64,000 nucleotides of DNA. Source: Owenweeksia sp965229445 (GTDB taxonomy: Bacteria > Bacteroidota > Bacteroidia > Flavobacteriales > Schleiferiaceae). Below, piece by piece: positions 9,059 through 18,521 of the stretch. The stretch's first letter is position 1, and every line of letters starts with the position of its first letter. Where the stretch lies: positions 2,604,001 to 2,668,000 of the forward strand of contig OZ245876.1 of NCBI GenBank assembly GCA_965229445.1, given 5' to 3'. Position numbers and translations under genes: made by a program. Below the pieces are notes generated by a model. The model saw only the letters and a list, made by a program, of their open reading frames with translations, did no database searches and was not told where the DNA came from.

Positions 9059-9799
9059 TCACCTCACCCCCCGCTTTTTCCGGAGCTCAAAGTTTTGTCC
9101 CAGGTAGACCTTACGCACTTGCTCATCTTCCGCTAATTCTTCAGCTGTGCCCGACTTAAGGATTCGACCCTCAAACATCAAATAGGTTCGGTCGGTGATG
9201 GCAAGCGTTTCCTGGACATTATGGTCTGTAATGAGGATGCCAATATTCTTGTCTTTTAGGGAGGCTACAATTTCCTGAATATCTTCCACAGCGATGGGAT
9301 CAACTCCGGCAAAAGGTTCATCCAGCAAAATGAATTTTGGGTCTACCGCCAGGGCTCTGGCAATCTCCGTTCTTCGTCGTTCACCTCCAGAAAGCAAATC
9401 ACCCCTGCTCTTTCTAATGTGCTGCAATCCAAATTCATCCAGTAAAGCTTCCAGCTTACTGCGCTGGTCCTCCTTAGAGAGCGAAGTCATCTCCAAAACT
9501 CCTTTGATGTTTTGTTCCACACTGAGTTTTCTAAAAACAGAGGCCTCCTGTGCCAGATAACCAATACCGCTTTGAGCTCGCTTATACATGGGGAACCTGG
9601 TGATGTCTTCACTATCCAGAAAAACCTTTCCTTCATTGGGTTTTATCAAGCCCACTACCATATAAAAGGAAGTCGTTTTTCCCGCGCCATTAGGACCCAG
9701 CAATCCCACAATTTCACCCTGACTCACTTCAAAGCTCACTCCCTTAACTACCGTGCGGTTGCGGTATCTCTTTACTATGTTGTTGGCTCGTAATTTCAT
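9059..9799 (-). CDS. lptB: LPS export ABC transporter ATP-binding protein
   Basis: ATPase of the LptB2FGC complex that pulls lipopolysaccharide out of the inner membrane towards the Lpt bridge. The 246-residue protein has Walker A GPNGAGKTT (~residue 35-43), a Q-loop region, the ABC signature LLSGGERRRTEIARAL, Walker B FILLDEPFAGVDP and the switch histidine in LITDHNVQETL. The LptB-specific SIGYLAQEASVFRKL-like segment separates it from amino acid transporter ATPases. It lies 29 bp after tatC on the same strand. Confidence 0.95.
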   Translation of the reverse strand: MKLRANNIVKRYRNRTVVKGVSFEVSQGEIVGLLGPNGAGKTTSFYMVVGLIKPNEGKVFLDSEDITRFPMYKRAQSGIGYLAQEASVFRKLSVEQNIKGVLEMTSLSKEDQRSKLEALLDEFGLQHIRKSRGDLLSGGERRRTEIARALAVDPKFILLDEPFAGVDPIAVEDIQEIVASLKDKNIGILITDHNVQETLAITDRTYLMFEGRILKSGTAEELAEDEQVRKVYLGQNFELRKKRGVR

Positions 9800-9828
9800 G
9801 TGCTCATAGAATCAAAGATAAGGCCAGC

Positions 9829-10662
9829 TTATGGGGTTTCCAGTTCTTGATTTCGTTTCTCCATATTGCTCACCACCCTGGCGCAAATTTTAATGCTAAT
9901 TTCATAGAGTACCACTATCGGTAAGGCCACTAAAATCTGACTTGATATATCGGGAGGGGTTATTACTGCCGACAAGATCAGGGTAAGCACAAAGGCATGT
10001 CGACGATAGGTACGCATCCATTCGGGAGTAAGTAATCCACTCCTGGCCAGAAAGTACACGATTATTGGCAATTCAAAAATTAATCCCGCGGCCAGCGTGA
10101 TCGTGGAAACTGTGGAGATGTAAGACATCAGATCGATAAGATTATTGACCTCTGCACTAATGTTGTAGGTTCCCAAAAATTGAATCGACAGGGGTACTAT
10201 CAAGAAGTAGCCAAAAAGTACACCCATCGCGAATAAAATAGCTGCAAAAAACAATATTACGCGTGAATACTTACGCTCATGTTGATGTAGTCCCGGTTTG
10301 ATAAATCGCCAAATTTCCCAGAGAATGTAGGGAAAGGCTAGAATGAATCCAGCAATCAGACTCACCCAAATATGGGTACTAAACTGACCGGCCATTTTGG
10401 TATTCAGGATTTGAAAGGGCATTTCCTCCATGCAAAAAATCTCCTTTACACCTATAAACCTGCTCGCCTCGCAAAAGAATCTATATGTCGGAAAATCGAT
10501 TTGCCTCGGACCAAAAATTATTTCGTCGAAGAGAATCCTCTTACCCAAAAAAGCCAATAAAGCAAACAACATGATGGCGATACTAGCTCGCACCAGATGC
10601 CAGCGCAGCTCTTCTACGTGCTCCAGAAATGACATTTCTCCCCTTTCCTTATTCTCAGCCAT
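9829..10662 (-). CDS. tatC: Sec-independent translocase subunit TatC
   Basis: Core receptor of the twin-arginine export system. The 277-residue protein has six predicted helices and the family N terminus MSFLEHVEELRWHLVRA, which includes the conserved EELR motif that contacts twin-arginine signals. The second conserved stretch (FPYILWEIWRFIKPGLHQHERK) is intact. It is followed by lptB. The TatA subunit is not in this window. Upstream (10663-10948) is a 286-bp spacer to the divergent recQ. Confidence 0.95.
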   Translation of the reverse strand: MAENKERGEMSFLEHVEELRWHLVRASIAIMLFALLAFLGKRILFDEIIFGPRQIDFPTYRFFCEASRFIGVKEIFCMEEMPFQILNTKMAGQFSTHIWVSLIAGFILAFPYILWEIWRFIKPGLHQHERKYSRVILFFAAILFAMGVLFGYFLIVPLSIQFLGTYNISAEVNNLIDLMSYISTVSTITLAAGLIFELPIIVYFLARSGLLTPEWMRTYRRHAFVLTLILSAVITPPDISSQILVALPIVVLYEISIKICARVVSNMEKRNQELETP

Positions 10663-10948
10663 GCCTAAATTTAGATGGCCGCAAAGGTCATGGTTTTTTA
10701 AAAACCGAAAAAGTGCAGGAAATATCGAAAAGGAAAGGAGTATTCTCAGTAGGATTTTTTATCTTTTGCTATGCTTTGAAGAGCTTATTTCAACTTTTAG
10801 TTGTTCAAATAGTTACCGGTATGGCCTAAGCATCGCTCGAGTTGGTAAATTCCTGGATAAATAGAAGTTTTAATGTTTAGACTCTATATATTTAGAATAT
10901 TGTTATCATCTTATTCGTTTAGCCTATCTTTAAAAAACACAAGTAGAA

Positions 10949-13162
10949 ATGACGGGATCTCAAACCCAAGATTTGACATCGGCTAAAGAACATCTCAAAA
11001 AATATTTTGGTTTCTCTCAGTTCAAGGGAAATCAAGAGGCAGTCATTAATAGTGTACTGGAAGGCAAGGATACTTTCGTGATCATGCCTACCGGTGGCGG
11101 TAAATCCCTTTGCTACCAATTACCCGCTATGATGCAGGAAGGTACCGCAATAGTGGTTTCACCACTGATTGCCCTGATGAAAAATCAGGTGGATAGCATG
11201 CGGGGTATCTCCGAGGTTTCTGGGATTGCACACGTTCTCAACTCCTCGCTAACCAAGGGTCAGATAGACCAGGTTAAAGAAGACATTACTGCCGGACGTA
11301 CCAAGCTGTTGTACGTGGCTCCAGAATCTCTCACCAAGGAAGAAAACATCAACTTCCTCAAGGGAACCACCATTTCCTTTTACGCCATAGATGAAGCACA
11401 TTGTATATCCGAATGGGGGCATGATTTCCGACCAGAATACCGCAATCTCAGGAATATAATGAACGCCATCGGGCGAAAGCCGGTCATTGCCCTTACGGCT
11501 ACGGCAACACCTAAGGTTCAAAGTGATATTCAAAAGAACCTAGGGATGGAGAATGCCAATGTGTACAAATCCTCCTTTAACAGACCCAATCTCTATTATG
11601 AAGTAAGGGCTAAAACCAAGAATGTTGATCGCGATATTATTCGCTTTATTAAGGAACATAGCGGCAAGAGCGGAATTATCTACTGTCTGAGTAGAAAAAA
11701 AGTTGAGGAATTGGCTCAGACACTGCAAGTTAACGGAATTAAGGCCTTACCCTATCATGCGGGACTTGATGCCAAGGCGAGAGTGCGGCATCAGGATGAT
11801 TTCCTCATGGAAGAAGTGGACGTGATTGTAGCCACGATAGCCTTTGGCATGGGCATAGATAAACCGGACGTAAGGTTTGTGATTCACTATGATATGCCAA
11901 AGAGCCTGGAAAGCTATTATCAGGAAACGGGTAGAGCGGGTAGAGATGGTGGTGAAGGAAATTGCATAGCCTTTTACGATTATAAGGACATTGAAAAGCT
12001 CGAAAAATTTCTCCATGGTAAACCGGTATCGGAACAGGAAGTAGGTAATCAACTGCTCCAGGAAGTGGTAGCCTATGCAGAAACAGCCATGAACCGGAGG
12101 AAATTCATCCTTCATTACTTTGGTGAGGAATTCGACGAACACAATGGTCCGGGTGCGCAAAATGACGACAATTCCCGACATCCAAAAAAACAATTTGAGG
12201 CCAAGGAAGAGGTGAAGCTGGTATTGGATACAATTTATGCCACGAAAGAACGCTTTAAAATTCAGCCAATTGCTCATATTCTCACCGGAAAGCTAACCAC
12301 AATGCTTAAACAGCATAAAGCAGATCAGCTGGAGCAATTTAATGAAGGGGCAGATAAGGATGATCATTTTTGGACCAGCATAATTCGACAGGCAATCGTT
12401 TCAGGTCTGTTGCGCAAAGACATAGAAAAGTACGGGGTGCTCAACATCACAAAGGCAGGTCGTGAATTTATGAAAGCGCCCAAAAGCTTTATGATGGCCG
12501 AGGACCACGATTATGGTGATGATGCTTCCGGTGATGATATAGTTACCAACACCAAGTCTGGTGGTTCTGCGATGGATGATAAGCTCTTCACTATGCTCAA
12601 GGATCTGACGCGCAAGGTAGCCCGTCAAAAGGATGTGCCTCCCTATGCGGTTTTTCAAGAGCCCAGTCTGCAGGAGATGGCGTTCATTTATCCGACCAAC
12701 GTCGATGAATTAAAAAATATTAGTGGTGTAGGAGAAGGTAAAGCCAAGAAGTTTGGCGGGCCATTCATTGAAATGATAAAACAATACGTTGAGGAAAATG
12801 ATATTGATAAACCAGATGATTTTGTTGTCAAATCGATCGTCAACAAGTCTGGACTTAAAGTCTATATCATTCAAAGTACCGACAGAAAGCTTCCCCTCGA
12901 AGATATAGCCGCCGCCAAAGGTTTGGAAATGGATGCGCTCATTACCGAAATGGAACATATTGTGAATAGTGGTACGAGGGTAAACATTGACTATTACATA
13001 GAAAGCATGTTTGATGAAGATCAAATTGAAGAGATTTACGACTATTTCATGGAAGCTGAATCAGCAGACTTAGGCGAAGCATATGATGAATTTGATGGTG
13101 ATTATGAGGAGGAAGAACTGCGCCTGATGCGTATTAAGTTTATGAGTGAAGTGGCCAACTAA
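10949..13162 (+). CDS. recQ: ATP-dependent DNA helicase RecQ without zinc-binding cysteines
   Basis: 3'-5' DNA helicase of recombination and fork repair. Walker A PTGGGKS at residues 47-53, DEAH at 148-151, TATA motif III near 184, and the arginine-finger motif QETGRAGRDG near 325-334. An RQC winged-helix region follows, then an HRDC domain (~540-620) and an acidic C-terminal tail. The zinc-binding subdomain after the helicase core normally has four cysteines. Here the aligned stretch (residues ~381-413, NRRKFILHYFGEEFDEHNG...) has none. At 737 residues it is longer than the E. coli enzyme (~610). The ATG at 10949 starts the family sequence. Confidence 0.95.
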   Translation: MTGSQTQDLTSAKEHLKKYFGFSQFKGNQEAVINSVLEGKDTFVIMPTGGGKSLCYQLPAMMQEGTAIVVSPLIALMKNQVDSMRGISEVSGIAHVLNSSLTKGQIDQVKEDITAGRTKLLYVAPESLTKEENINFLKGTTISFYAIDEAHCISEWGHDFRPEYRNLRNIMNAIGRKPVIALTATATPKVQSDIQKNLGMENANVYKSSFNRPNLYYEVRAKTKNVDRDIIRFIKEHSGKSGIIYCLSRKKVEELAQTLQVNGIKALPYHAGLDAKARVRHQDDFLMEEVDVIVATIAFGMGIDKPDVRFVIHYDMPKSLESYYQETGRAGRDGGEGNCIAFYDYKDIEKLEKFLHGKPVSEQEVGNQLLQEVVAYAETAMNRRKFILHYFGEEFDEHNGPGAQNDDNSRHPKKQFEAKEEVKLVLDTIYATKERFKIQPIAHILTGKLTTMLKQHKADQLEQFNEGADKDDHFWTSIIRQAIVSGLLRKDIEKYGVLNITKAGREFMKAPKSFMMAEDHDYGDDASGDDIVTNTKSGGSAMDDKLFTMLKDLTRKVARQKDVPPYAVFQEPSLQEMAFIYPTNVDELKNISGVGEGKAKKFGGPFIEMIKQYVEENDIDKPDDFVVKSIVNKSGLKVYIIQSTDRKLPLEDIAAAKGLEMDALITEMEHIVNSGTRVNIDYYIESMFDEDQIEEIYDYFMEAESADLGEAYDEFDGDYEEEELRLMRIKFMSEVAN

Positions 13163-13212
13163 GCTGGAATATTCTTTTAATAATTCTGGTATTAATTCAT
13201 CGAAGTTTAGGG

Positions 13213-13241
13213 TTGTTGCGTACCGCTAAGAATTATTTTTG
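13213..13241 (+). promoter_or_regulatory. Promoter of the rfbC gene, consensus Bacteroidota type
   Basis: TTG at 13213-13215, an 18-bp spacer, then TATTTTTG at 13234-13241 (consensus TAnnTTTG). The ATG of rfbC is at 13247, five bases after the -7 box, so transcription would begin at or very near the start codon and the mRNA may be leaderless. Confidence 0.65.
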
Positions 13242-13246
13242 CGGAT

Positions 13247-13789
13247 ATGAAAGTGCATGAAACACCCATAGCCGGTTTACTGGAGATAGAACCCATGGTT
13301 TTTGGAGATGACAGAGGTTATTTCTACGAAACTTACAACCGCGAGAAGTTCAGGGAAATTGGCATACCGGAGGAATTTGTTCAGGATAATCAATCAATGT
13401 CTGCAGCGGGTGTGCTCCGAGGCTTACATTTTCAAAACCCACCCTATGCTCAAGGCAAACTGGTGCGGGTAATTCAGGGAAAGGTTTTGGATGTGGTAGT
13501 AGATATCAGAAAAGACAGTCCCACTTATGGCAAGCATCACAAAGTGCTCCTATCCGGAGAAAATAAAAAGATGTTCTGGATTCCCCCGGGATTTGCTCAT
13601 GGTTTTGCCACTCTGGAAGACGATACCATATTTGCTTATAAGTGCTCAGGACCATACAATAAGGAGAGTGAAGGAAGCGTAAGATGGGATGATCCACACT
13701 TAGGAATTGATTGGGAAATTGACAATCCCAGCTTAAGTGAGAAGGATAAAGAGGCACCTATGTTTTCGGAGCTCACCACGCAATTTTAA
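13247..13789 (+). CDS. rfbC: dTDP-4-dehydrorhamnose 3,5-epimerase
   Basis: Third step of dTDP-L-rhamnose synthesis: double epimerisation of dTDP-4-dehydro-6-deoxyglucose. The 180-residue protein is of normal length, a cupin-like fold. Visible family motifs are FGDDRGYFYETYN, QDNQSMSAAGVLRGLHFQ (catalytic His in LRGLHFQ), GKVLDVVVDIRKDSPTYG and WIPPGFAHGFATLED. The other rhamnose genes (rfbA, B, D) are not adjacent. It probably feeds the exopolysaccharide genes further right. Confidence 0.95.
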   Translation: MKVHETPIAGLLEIEPMVFGDDRGYFYETYNREKFREIGIPEEFVQDNQSMSAAGVLRGLHFQNPPYAQGKLVRVIQGKVLDVVVDIRKDSPTYGKHHKVLLSGENKKMFWIPPGFAHGFATLEDDTIFAYKCSGPYNKESEGSVRWDDPHLGIDWEIDNPSLSEKDKEAPMFSELTTQF

Positions 13790-13804
13790 GCTTAAAGAAA
13801 TATC

Positions 13805-14854
13805 ATGCAGCAAAAAAAATCAACGCCTTGGGCCAGAGCCGCATTAATGACTCTGGTCATTACACTGAGCCTAAGTGTTCTCACCTATTATACTTATGAT
13901 GGCGTGAGTGATGATGGCTTCCAATTGGCATTCAATGAAAACTATGGCATCTATGCCCTCAACCTTCCTGAAAGCCTGGATTTCGCGCATGAGCGGGTAC
14001 CGATTGAAGATCCGGATATCGCTGAAAGATTAGACCGTGAATTGCTGGTGAATACTTATTGGCAAAGTCAAACCATGCTCTTTTTTAAACGATCAAATCG
14101 CGCCTTTCAAGTCATTGAGCCCATCCTTAAAAAACACAATGTTCCGGATGATTTTAAGTATTTGGCGGTAATTGAAAGTGGTTTAACCAATGTGGTTTCC
14201 CCAGCCGGTGCTGCCGGATATTGGCAAATATTAAAAGGTACGGCAGGAGAATACGGCCTGGAAGTAAATCGAGAGATAGACGAAAGATATCATTTGGAAA
14301 AAGCTACTGAAGCGGCTTGCCAATACCTCCTTGATTCCTATAAACAATTTGATAGCTGGACGCTGGCAGCAGCATCCTACAATATGGGACGCGATGGCTT
14401 AGCTAAACAATTAAAACGCCAGCAAGGCCATAGTTACTACGACCTGACCTTAAACAGTGAAACCGGCAGATACCTTTTCAGAATTATGGCCGTAAAGCAA
14501 ATTTTAGAAAACCCTGAAAAGCATGGCTTTCATTTTCGCGAAAAAGATCTGTATCAACCCATTCCTACCAGAACCCTATCCGTGGATACGATCATTGAGG
14601 ACCTGGGAGCTTTTGCTCAAAAACAAGGTATCAATTACCGAATTTTAAAATATCATAACCCTTGGATAAGAACCGAATATCTCCCTGCCCATCCAGGTAG
14701 AACATACCATATCAATATTCCTGAAGCAGGACATTATGAACTTTCTCCGGATGCGCGGGTAAAAGAAGTCGAGAATTCCGAACTTGAGATGACCAAGGAT
14801 AACTCTGAGGAAAGAATTCCGGAAGGTAGCAGCGGTGAAAAGGAAGTAAGATAG
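13805..14854 (+). CDS. Lytic transglycosylase, SLT domain
   Basis: Cleaves the MurNAc-GlcNAc bond of peptidoglycan with formation of 1,6-anhydroMurNAc. The 349-residue protein has an N-terminal signal anchor (residues ~11-30) and a family-1 SLT domain at ~105-240: catalytic Glu124 in LAVIESGLTNVVS, then AGAAGYWQILKGTAGEYGL and the AAASYNMG motif. The last third resembles the MltD linker (PTRTLSVDTIIEDLGAFAQKQG) and ends in a charged tail. No clear LysM repeat. It is MltD-like and likely periplasmic or membrane-bound. It starts 15 bp after rfbC. Confidence 0.88.
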   Translation: MQQKKSTPWARAALMTLVITLSLSVLTYYTYDGVSDDGFQLAFNENYGIYALNLPESLDFAHERVPIEDPDIAERLDRELLVNTYWQSQTMLFFKRSNRAFQVIEPILKKHNVPDDFKYLAVIESGLTNVVSPAGAAGYWQILKGTAGEYGLEVNREIDERYHLEKATEAACQYLLDSYKQFDSWTLAAASYNMGRDGLAKQLKRQQGHSYYDLTLNSETGRYLFRIMAVKQILENPEKHGFHFREKDLYQPIPTRTLSVDTIIEDLGAFAQKQGINYRILKYHNPWIRTEYLPAHPGRTYHINIPEAGHYELSPDARVKEVENSELEMTKDNSEERIPEGSSGEKEVR

Positions 14855-14900
14855 ATCCCAGATCAAGCTCAACAGAACAACGACGGCAGCAAAAAAGTAA

Positions 14901-17759
14901 ATGACAAAAAACCAAAGTGTCAGCGAAACCGAGCAAATTGAAGTTTATGGTGCCCGGGTTCACAATTTGAAGAATATTGATGTAGTCATTCCCCGCAACG
15001 AGCTGGTAGTGATTACAGGCCTCAGTGGCAGCGGAAAATCTTCCCTTGCTTTTGACACCATCTATGCAGAAGGCCAGCGCCGATACATCGAAACTTTTTC
15101 CGCCTATGCCAGACAGTTTCTCGGTAACCTTGAACGCCCGGATGTCGACAAGATTAACGGTCTGAGTCCGGTAATCTCAATAGAGCAAAAAACAACCAGC
15201 AAGAATCCCCGATCTACCGTTGGCACTGTGACGGAGATTTATGACTTCCTCAGACTACTCTTTGCCAGGGCTTCCATAGCCTATTCCTATAAGACCGGTG
15301 AGCGGATGGTCAGTTACACCGATGAACGCATTAAGGAGTTGATCCTCAGCGATTTTGAAGACCAACAAATCAATATACTGGCACCGGTGATCCGTTCCCG
15401 CAAAGGGCATTATCGCGAATTGTTTGAGAGCATGGCCAAGCAAGGTTTTATTAAAGCGCGCATTGACGGAGAAATTGCTGAAATATCGAAAGGCCTGCGC
15501 CTCGATCGATATAAAACCCATGACATTGAGTTGGTAATCGATCGACTCAAGGTAAATACAGAAAGTGAAAAGAGATTGAAGGAGTCTATTGCTACGGCCA
15601 TGCACCACGGACATGGGGTAATGATGGTATCCGACAAAACCGGGGAAAGGATCAAGTTTTACAGTCGAAATTTAATGTGCCCCAGTACCGGTATCTCCTA
15701 TCCCGAACCGGAACCCAATACTTTTTCATTTAACTCTCCCAAAGGAGCCTGTCCAAAATGTCATGGCCTGGGTTTGGTTTCTGAGGTAGATATGGATAAA
15801 ATTATTCCCAATGCTGAGAAAAGCATTAGAAAAGGTGGTTTTGCTCCTCTGGGAGAATTTAAGCGTACCTGGATTTTTAACCAACTGGAAATAATTGGTG
15901 ACCGGTATGGGTTTAATTTGGATACGCCTATTAAAGATATTCCTGAACCAGGAATGGAAGTAATTCTTTATGGAGCGGATGAAGCCTTTGAAGTGGAAAA
16001 CAAGACCATTGGTGTTACAAGAAAGTACAATATCAATTTCGAAGGGGTCATCAATTTCATCGTCAGTCAGAGTAAGGAGAAAAAGAGTCGCTCCATTCAG
16101 AGGTGGGCAGACGGATTTATGAACAAGGTCACTTGTCCTTCATGCCATGGCGACCGACTGCGTATAGAATCAAGAAACTTCAAAATTGACGACCAGAATA
16201 TTTCTGGTTTAGCGAATATGAGCTTATTGAAGCTCAATCAATGGTTTAATACGGTAGAAGAGCGGATGGAAAACGACCAGCAAATTATTGCTGCCGAGAT
16301 CCTGAAAGAACTAAGAACCCGTTCTCAATTTTTGTTAGACGTGGGTCTGGATTACCTCAGCCTTAACCGGCCAGCCAGAAGCTTGTCTGGCGGTGAGGCT
16401 CAGCGCATTAGACTAGCTACCCAAATAGGGACTCAATTGGTAAATGTGCTCTACATACTGGATGAACCCAGCATAGGCCTCCACCAGCGCGATAACAACA
16501 AGCTCATAGACTCTCTGAAAGACTTAAGAGATATCGGAAATTCTGTGATTGTGGTGGAACACGACCGGGATATGATTGAAAGTGCAGATTACATTTTCGA
16601 CATTGGGCCACACGCCGGAAGAAGAGGTGGCGAAATTGTGGCTCATGGAAAGTTGGACAGCATTCGCCATAGTGATAGCCTCACCGCACAATATCTCCGG
16701 AATGAACTCGAAATTCCCATACCTACAAAAAGACGCAAGGGCAATGGCAAGCAAATAAGCTTAAAAGATGCCACCGGTCATAATTTGCAATCGGTAAATC
16801 TTAAAATCCCCCTGGGTAAGCTGGTGGTGGTTACAGGAGTTTCTGGCAGTGGCAAGTCATCCTTGATCAATGAAACACTCTACCCGGCAGTTAGCCAGCA
16901 TTTTTATAATTCGGTGCAAAAGCCATTGCCTTTTAAAAACCTTAGCGGATTAAAAAATATTGACAAGGTCATAGACATCGATCAATCTCCGATAGGGCGC
17001 ACTCCCCGTTCCAATCCTGCTACATATACCGGCGTACTGTCCGATATCCGTAGTTTATTTGCCAATCTTCCAGAATCTAAGGTTCGAGGTTATAAACCCG
17101 GCCGTTTTAGCTTTAATGTTAAAGGCGGCAGATGTGAAACATGCGAAGGGGCAGGCATCAGGGTGATCGAAATGAATTTCTTACCAGATGTATATGTCCC
17201 CTGCGAAACTTGTCAGGGCAAAAGGTTTAACCGCGAAACCCTTGAAATAAGATTTAAGAGTAAATCAATTGCGGATGTGTTGGATATGAGCGTAAACGCG
17301 GCTACGGACTTTTTTGAGAGCATCCCTAAAATTTACAATCGCCTGAAAACACTGAAAGATGTCGGCCTGGGATACATCACCCTGGGACAGCAATCTACTA
17401 CCCTATCCGGCGGAGAAGCTCAGCGCGTAAAATTGGCTACTGAACTCAGTAAACGAGATACCGGACAGACCCTTTACATTTTGGATGAACCCACTACTGG
17501 TCTTCATTTTGAAGATGTAAAAGTATTGATGGATGTCGTCAACAAATTGGTTGACAAAGGCAATTCGGTGATCATAATTGAACACAATATGGATGTCATT
17601 AAACAAGCCGATCACATTATCGATATTGGTCCAGAAGGCGGAGAAGCTGGTGGGCAAATAGTTTTTGAGGGAACTCCGGAGGAGTTGATCACCAAAAACA
17701 CCTACACGGCAAAGTATCTTGCCGAAGAATTTAACCGGCACAAGGTTAAGTATGCTTGA
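14901..17759 (+). CDS. uvrA: Excinuclease ABC subunit A
   Basis: Damage-sensing ATPase of nucleotide excision repair. The 952-residue protein has two ABC modules: Walker A GLSGSGKSS and GVSGSGKSS, signatures SLSGGEAQRIRLA and TLSGGEAQRVKLA, Walker B ILDEPSIGLHQRD and ILDEPTTGLHFED. The C-terminal zinc module CETCEGAG...CETCQGKRF is complete. In the first zinc module the usual CPxC is replaced by CPST (in MCPSTGISYPEPEP), while the partner CPKC is kept, so this site has lost one ligand. It follows the lytic transglycosylase by 46 bp. Confidence 0.97.
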   Translation: MTKNQSVSETEQIEVYGARVHNLKNIDVVIPRNELVVITGLSGSGKSSLAFDTIYAEGQRRYIETFSAYARQFLGNLERPDVDKINGLSPVISIEQKTTSKNPRSTVGTVTEIYDFLRLLFARASIAYSYKTGERMVSYTDERIKELILSDFEDQQINILAPVIRSRKGHYRELFESMAKQGFIKARIDGEIAEISKGLRLDRYKTHDIELVIDRLKVNTESEKRLKESIATAMHHGHGVMMVSDKTGERIKFYSRNLMCPSTGISYPEPEPNTFSFNSPKGACPKCHGLGLVSEVDMDKIIPNAEKSIRKGGFAPLGEFKRTWIFNQLEIIGDRYGFNLDTPIKDIPEPGMEVILYGADEAFEVENKTIGVTRKYNINFEGVINFIVSQSKEKKSRSIQRWADGFMNKVTCPSCHGDRLRIESRNFKIDDQNISGLANMSLLKLNQWFNTVEERMENDQQIIAAEILKELRTRSQFLLDVGLDYLSLNRPARSLSGGEAQRIRLATQIGTQLVNVLYILDEPSIGLHQRDNNKLIDSLKDLRDIGNSVIVVEHDRDMIESADYIFDIGPHAGRRGGEIVAHGKLDSIRHSDSLTAQYLRNELEIPIPTKRRKGNGKQISLKDATGHNLQSVNLKIPLGKLVVVTGVSGSGKSSLINETLYPAVSQHFYNSVQKPLPFKNLSGLKNIDKVIDIDQSPIGRTPRSNPATYTGVLSDIRSLFANLPESKVRGYKPGRFSFNVKGGRCETCEGAGIRVIEMNFLPDVYVPCETCQGKRFNRETLEIRFKSKSIADVLDMSVNAATDFFESIPKIYNRLKTLKDVGLGYITLGQQSTTLSGGEAQRVKLATELSKRDTGQTLYILDEPTTGLHFEDVKVLMDVVNKLVDKGNSVIIIEHNMDVIKQADHIIDIGPEGGEAGGQIVFEGTPEELITKNTYTAKYLAEEFNRHKVKYA

Positions 17760-17795
17760 TAAGCATGATATATCCTAAAAGCCTAATTTTAAAAA

Positions 17796-18521
17796 ATGAG
17801 TAATCAGGATTATAGATCATCAGATGATCGCATAAAGAGAGCCTTTGAAGCCAAAAATTGGAATGAAATTAAGTCCAATGATAGTTGGGCCACCTTTAAG
17901 GTTATGGCTGAATTCGTAAATGGCTATGATAAGCTCGCTAAAATTGGGCCCTGTGTAAGCATTTTTGGTTCGGCCAGAACCAAGCCTGATCACCCGCACT
18001 ACAAATTAGCTCAGGAAGTGGCCTTCCAACTCACGCAGCATGGATTTGGTATAATTACTGGCGGAGGCCCCGGGATGATGGAAGCTGCCAATAAAGGCGC
18101 GCAGGAAGGTGGAGGTACCTCAGTTGGTCTCAATATTGAGCTTCCGATGGAACAGGAACCAAATCCCTTTATTGATCAGGACAAAAATCTCAATTTCGAT
18201 TATTTCTTTGTTCGCAAGGTGATGTTTGTGAAATATTCTCAAGGTTTTGTAGTAATGCCAGGAGGATTTGGCACCATGGATGAAGTTTTTGAAGCTCTCA
18301 CACTTATCCAAACCTTTAAGATAGGTCGCTTCCCAATTGTGTTAGTGGGAAGTAAGTTTTGGAGTGGACTAATTGACTGGATCAAAGAAGTGGTGCTAGA
18401 AAAAGAAGCCAATATCAGTGAAGAAGATCTCAAGCTTTTTAAGATTGTAGATACTGCTGAAGAAACGGTGAAGGTGATTGAGGAATTCTATACTCGCTAT
18501 AATCTGAAACCCAACTTCTAG
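17796..18521 (+). CDS. LOG family protein (lysine decarboxylase-like nucleotide phosphoribohydrolase)
   Basis: 241 residues of the TIGR00730/LOG family, Rossmann-like. Both hallmarks are visible: GGGPGMMEAANKGA and PGGFGTMDEVFEALT (PGGxGTxxE). Relatives cleave cytokinin nucleotide monophosphates or other nucleoside monophosphates; the bacterial substrate is often unknown. The longer N terminus (about 50 residues before SIFGSART) fits the type-II LOG group. It overlaps the convergent glycosyltransferase gene by four bases at 18518-18521 (CTAG), which gives both genes their stop codon. Confidence 0.88.
   Translation: MSNQDYRSSDDRIKRAFEAKNWNEIKSNDSWATFKVMAEFVNGYDKLAKIGPCVSIFGSARTKPDHPHYKLAQEVAFQLTQHGFGIITGGGPGMMEAANKGAQEGGGTSVGLNIELPMEQEPNPFIDQDKNLNFDYFFVRKVMFVKYSQGFVVMPGGFGTMDEVFEALTLIQTFKIGRFPIVLVGSKFWSGLIDWIKEVVLEKEANISEEDLKLFKIVDTAEETVKVIEEFYTRYNLKPNF

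Noticed and set aside
10663..10948. Possible gene between tatC and recQ
   Set aside because: Open frames here overlap the tatC start region and lack any protein-like pattern; treated as promoter spacer.
18120..18311. Antisense open frames inside the LOG gene and similar frames inside uvrA and recQ
   Set aside because: They are shadows of well-supported genes on the other strand, with no start signal or family match.
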